Origin: Flavobacteriales bacterium
GTDB taxonomy: Bacteria; Bacteroidota; Bacteroidia; Flavobacteriales_E; Vicingaceae
Direction: 5' to 3'
Assembly: GCA_020853105.1 (NCBI GenBank)
Contig: JADYZM010000037.1
Span: 1-41,906 of the forward strand
DNA: 41,906 nucleotides
The position numbers were made by a program, and so were the translations under genes. Shown in pieces: positions 40,375 through 41,906 of the stretch; position 1 is the stretch's first letter; every line of letters starts with the position of its first letter. The notes under the pieces are model-generated. The model was not told the DNA's origin. It was given only the letters and a program-made list of their open reading frames with translations, and did not search any database.

Positions 40375-41097
40375 TCAATTTTCGCAATTCTCTTCAAAGT
40401 AGAGTTTACGATTAGTTAAATCTACCATACACAACTTTTGAAGTTTAACTAGCCTTTCAGGTTCGTTTTTCCGATGTAAAGGATAAACAGAAGTGTAGCA
40501 GCAACCAGCATCGATATTTAAATACCTGTTGGTTTCAAAATGCTCAAACTGATGAATAATGTCCTCATAATATTGAGGGACGTGTCCGTGTATAATATAT
40601 CTATCACCCAACCAGTCTTTATCCAATAAATCATACCAATTTCTAATCCATAATACAACACTTGGTAAAAAAGGGTCTTTAAAATGAATGTTGTTTATTC
40701 CGGCATGAACAAAAATGTATTTATCAATTTCAGCTTTTAAAAGTAAATGCATAAAAAACGATTTATATTTTTCATCTAAATCATTGTAGCACTCCACACC
40801 AAAACTTTCAAGAGTTTCAATACCACCATTGTTTAATCTCCAGTTGTCTTCAGCACGAATAGACCCAGCACCTCTAAACATTAATTCCTCGTGATTTCCT
40901 ATAGTACAAATAATGTTGAAGCCTTCCTCTCGCAGCCTTATAATTTCATCAATCAAAAGCTTGGTATTTGGTCCTCTATCAATTAAATCACCGATGATTA
41001 CCAACGTATCATTTTTATTAAAATCAACTTGTTCCAGAAGCTTTATGAAGGTCTTTCCGCAACCGTGAATGTCTGATATGGCTAAAATTCGGTTCAT
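40375..41097 (-). CDS. PPP-family metallophosphatase (Ser/Thr phosphatase-like)
   Basis: 240 residues, cytoplasmic. It has the complete PPP signature: ISDIHG (Asp9, His11), GDLIDRG (Asp37), GNHEEL (Asn68, His69), then FVHAGI and IIHGHVPQYY with later metal His residues. These bind two metal ions in the active site. It resembles lambda-type and PrpA-like bacterial phosphatases, which act on phosphoproteins or dinucleotide substrates such as Ap4A; which applies here is unknown. It is encoded on the - strand among cargo genes. Confidence 0.85.
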   Translation of the reverse strand: MNRILAISDIHGCGKTFIKLLEQVDFNKNDTLVIIGDLIDRGPNTKLLIDEIIRLREEGFNIICTIGNHEELMFRGAGSIRAEDNWRLNNGGIETLESFGVECYNDLDEKYKSFFMHLLLKAEIDKYIFVHAGINNIHFKDPFLPSVVLWIRNWYDLLDKDWLGDRYIIHGHVPQYYEDIIHQFEHFETNRYLNIDAGCCYTSVYPLHRKNEPERLVKLQKLCMVDLTNRKLYFEENCEN

Positions 41098-41307
41098 TCC
41101 AATAGACTGTAAAGGTACTGATATTAAAGTAAATATGGTTGATTTCTATCAATTCGATTATGTTGAAAACACGTTAAAAGTTTTACAGTATTTTAGCACA
41201 AAAAGTCTGAGTTTTAAACTTCCTTAAGCACTGCAATTTATATGGAATTAAACATCAGTTCTATAAAATTAAAATTGTGGGAGAGTATTACAGATAAATA
41301 AAAAAAT

Positions 41308-41568
41308 ATGGAATGGTGGTATAAATCTGAAAGATATAGTGTTAAAAATGAAAAGATGAATTTGTTAAAAGATTTATTACATACTGAACTGCTAAAAATT
41401 GGCTCGTTAAGTATAGCAAATTTGTATAATGACCAAGAGTTTTTTTATATAAAAACATCAAATAATATTGCTTTACATACTTTTCTTTTTATTCATGGTT
41501 TTGAAGAGGTTTATGGTATAAAAGAAATTAATGAGAATAAATTAAGTCTGTTATATGGGGCTTGTTAA
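41308..41568 (+). CDS. Unknown small protein
   Basis: 86 residues, no signal peptide. Not recognised. It shows MEWWYKSERYSVKNEKMNLL, a helical SIANLY and strand-like FFYIKTSNNIALHTFLFIHG. Base composition and frame use match neighbouring element genes, and a TAAATAAAAAAATATGG context surrounds the start. The 210 bases between the phosphatase start and this gene show nothing clear. It may be a short cargo gene or a remnant. Confidence 0.5.
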   Translation: MEWWYKSERYSVKNEKMNLLKDLLHTELLKIGSLSIANLYNDQEFFYIKTSNNIALHTFLFIHGFEEVYGIKEINENKLSLLYGAC

Positions 41569-41617
41569 AATAGCTTAAGACTGAAATTTAGACAGTTTTT
41601 ATAATTAACAGTTAGAG

Positions 41618-41781
41618 ATGAAATTAGGTATATGTAAATTATGTTTAGAGGAGAAGGAATTATTAACTCAATCACATATAATTTCAAATTTACTTTACAA
41701 AACTATGTATGATAAAAACCATCAATTAATTGCTGTTAATTCATTAAATATAAAAAATTATAAAAAAATGAATAGTGGCTT
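41618..41781 (+). pseudogene. HNH-like gene, broken after about 54 codons by an IS
   Basis: The start MKLGICKLCLEEKELLTQ and SHIISNLLYK resembles bacterial proteins that open with a CxxC zinc pair and a SHIIP motif (HNH endonuclease-like, usually about 250-300 residues). The frame then enters the end of an insertion sequence at about 41782 and stops at 41812, with the last codons (VSPPFFQQV) encoded by IS DNA. The rest should continue past the IS, outside the window. The family name is from memory of the pattern; the truncation is seen directly. Confidence 0.55.
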
Positions 41782-41906
41782 TGTAAGTCCCCCATTTTTT
41801 CAACAGGTCTAAATTAGACAATTTTTTTATTTTTTAGTTCATACGGTGTATAATTTCCAATTCCTGCATGCGGATGATTATTGTTGTAATCTTCTCTCCA
41901 AAGCTC
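41782..41906 (-). mobile_element. End of an IS3-family insertion sequence (continues past the window)
   Basis: The end begins TGTAAGTCCCCCATTTTTTC, with the 5'-TG and CCCC typical of IS3-family terminal repeats, just inside the broken HNH-like gene. It contains the last codons of the transposase on the - strand. The other end and the target duplication are outside the window. Confidence 0.65.
41814..41906 (-). CDS. IS3-family transposase, C-terminal end only
   Basis: The last 30 codons, read on the - strand from the window edge: ELWREDYNNNHPHAGIGNYTP followed by YELKNKKIV and a stop (split here for length; WREDYN-x-x-HPHAGIGN-x-TPYE is the closing signature of the DDE integrase-core domain in IS3-type transposases). 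The start and catalytic DDE residues lie beyond base 41906. Confidence 0.85.
   Translation of the reverse strand, partial: ELWREDYNNNHPHAGIGNYTPYELKNKKIV

Noticed and set aside
1..41906. CRISPR array, rRNA operon or intact tRNA
   Set aside because: No regularly spaced repeats with unique spacers and no conserved RNA-gene motifs were seen; only a tRNA 3' end is present at 32.59 kb.

Overview
The window is AT-rich DNA from a member of the Bacteroidota, most likely a Flavobacteriales-type bacterium. The signs are type IX secretion C-terminal sorting domains at the left edge, a DUF4834-type gene behind carB, a carB without the allosteric domain, short PspC-type proteins, and several promoters of the Bacteroidota form (TTG about 19 bases upstream of TAnnTTTG). 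I recognise no intact rRNA or tRNA gene and no CRISPR array.

Layout of the chromosomal part (1-32.6 kb): (a) 1-2934, two co-directional secreted proteins with type IX sorting tails, the first cut by the window edge. (b) 3183-9986, a tightly packed + strand series: PspC-like membrane protein, SDR reductase, pabB, tilS, a BtuF-like binding protein without signal peptide, and a patatin fused to an outer-membrane barrel; most neighbours overlap. (c) 9983-11008, a radical SAM/SPASM protein on the - strand. (d) 11228-14631, rpmH with a clear promoter and terminator, then carB and a DUF4834-type gene. (e) 14634-21991, a - strand methyltransferase and a czc-type heavy-metal efflux operon (CzcC, an extra barrel protein, CzcB, CzcA) ending in a strong terminator. 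(f) 22148-24480, a rhodanese-like protein, a peptidoglycan-binding M15 peptidase, a STAS/SEC14-like protein, and smpB. (g) 24485-29100, two divergent paralogous TPR-SpoIIE phosphatase proteins. (h) 29167-32485, a small regulatory-fold protein, a single-lobe DEAD-box protein, a membrane-anchored glutamate-synthase-like FMN enzyme and an unknown secreted protein.

From about 32.6 kb to the right edge the window enters an integrative mobilizable element. Its left junction looks like the 3' end of a tRNA gene (- strand) still attached to its terminator. Inside follow a tyrosine recombinase, a large unknown protein, an excisionase-like HTH protein, a VapE-type P-loop protein, a roughly 400-base non-coding control region with iteron-like AGGTAAG/CTTACCT repeats and two inverted repeats (candidate replication and transfer origins), and a mobC / membrane coiled-coil protein / relaxase operon. 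No type IV secretion genes are present, so transfer would need a helper element. Behind the relaxase are probable cargo genes: an XRE regulator with a palindromic operator, a lipoprotein plus secreted-protein pair, a PPP-family phosphatase and small unknown genes. At the right edge an IS3-family element has cut an HNH-like gene after about 54 codons. The far end of the element and the intact tRNA gene are not in the window.

The parts least explained by known systems are the element's control region, the unknown protein behind the integrase, and the regulated cargo block at 39.3-41.1 kb.
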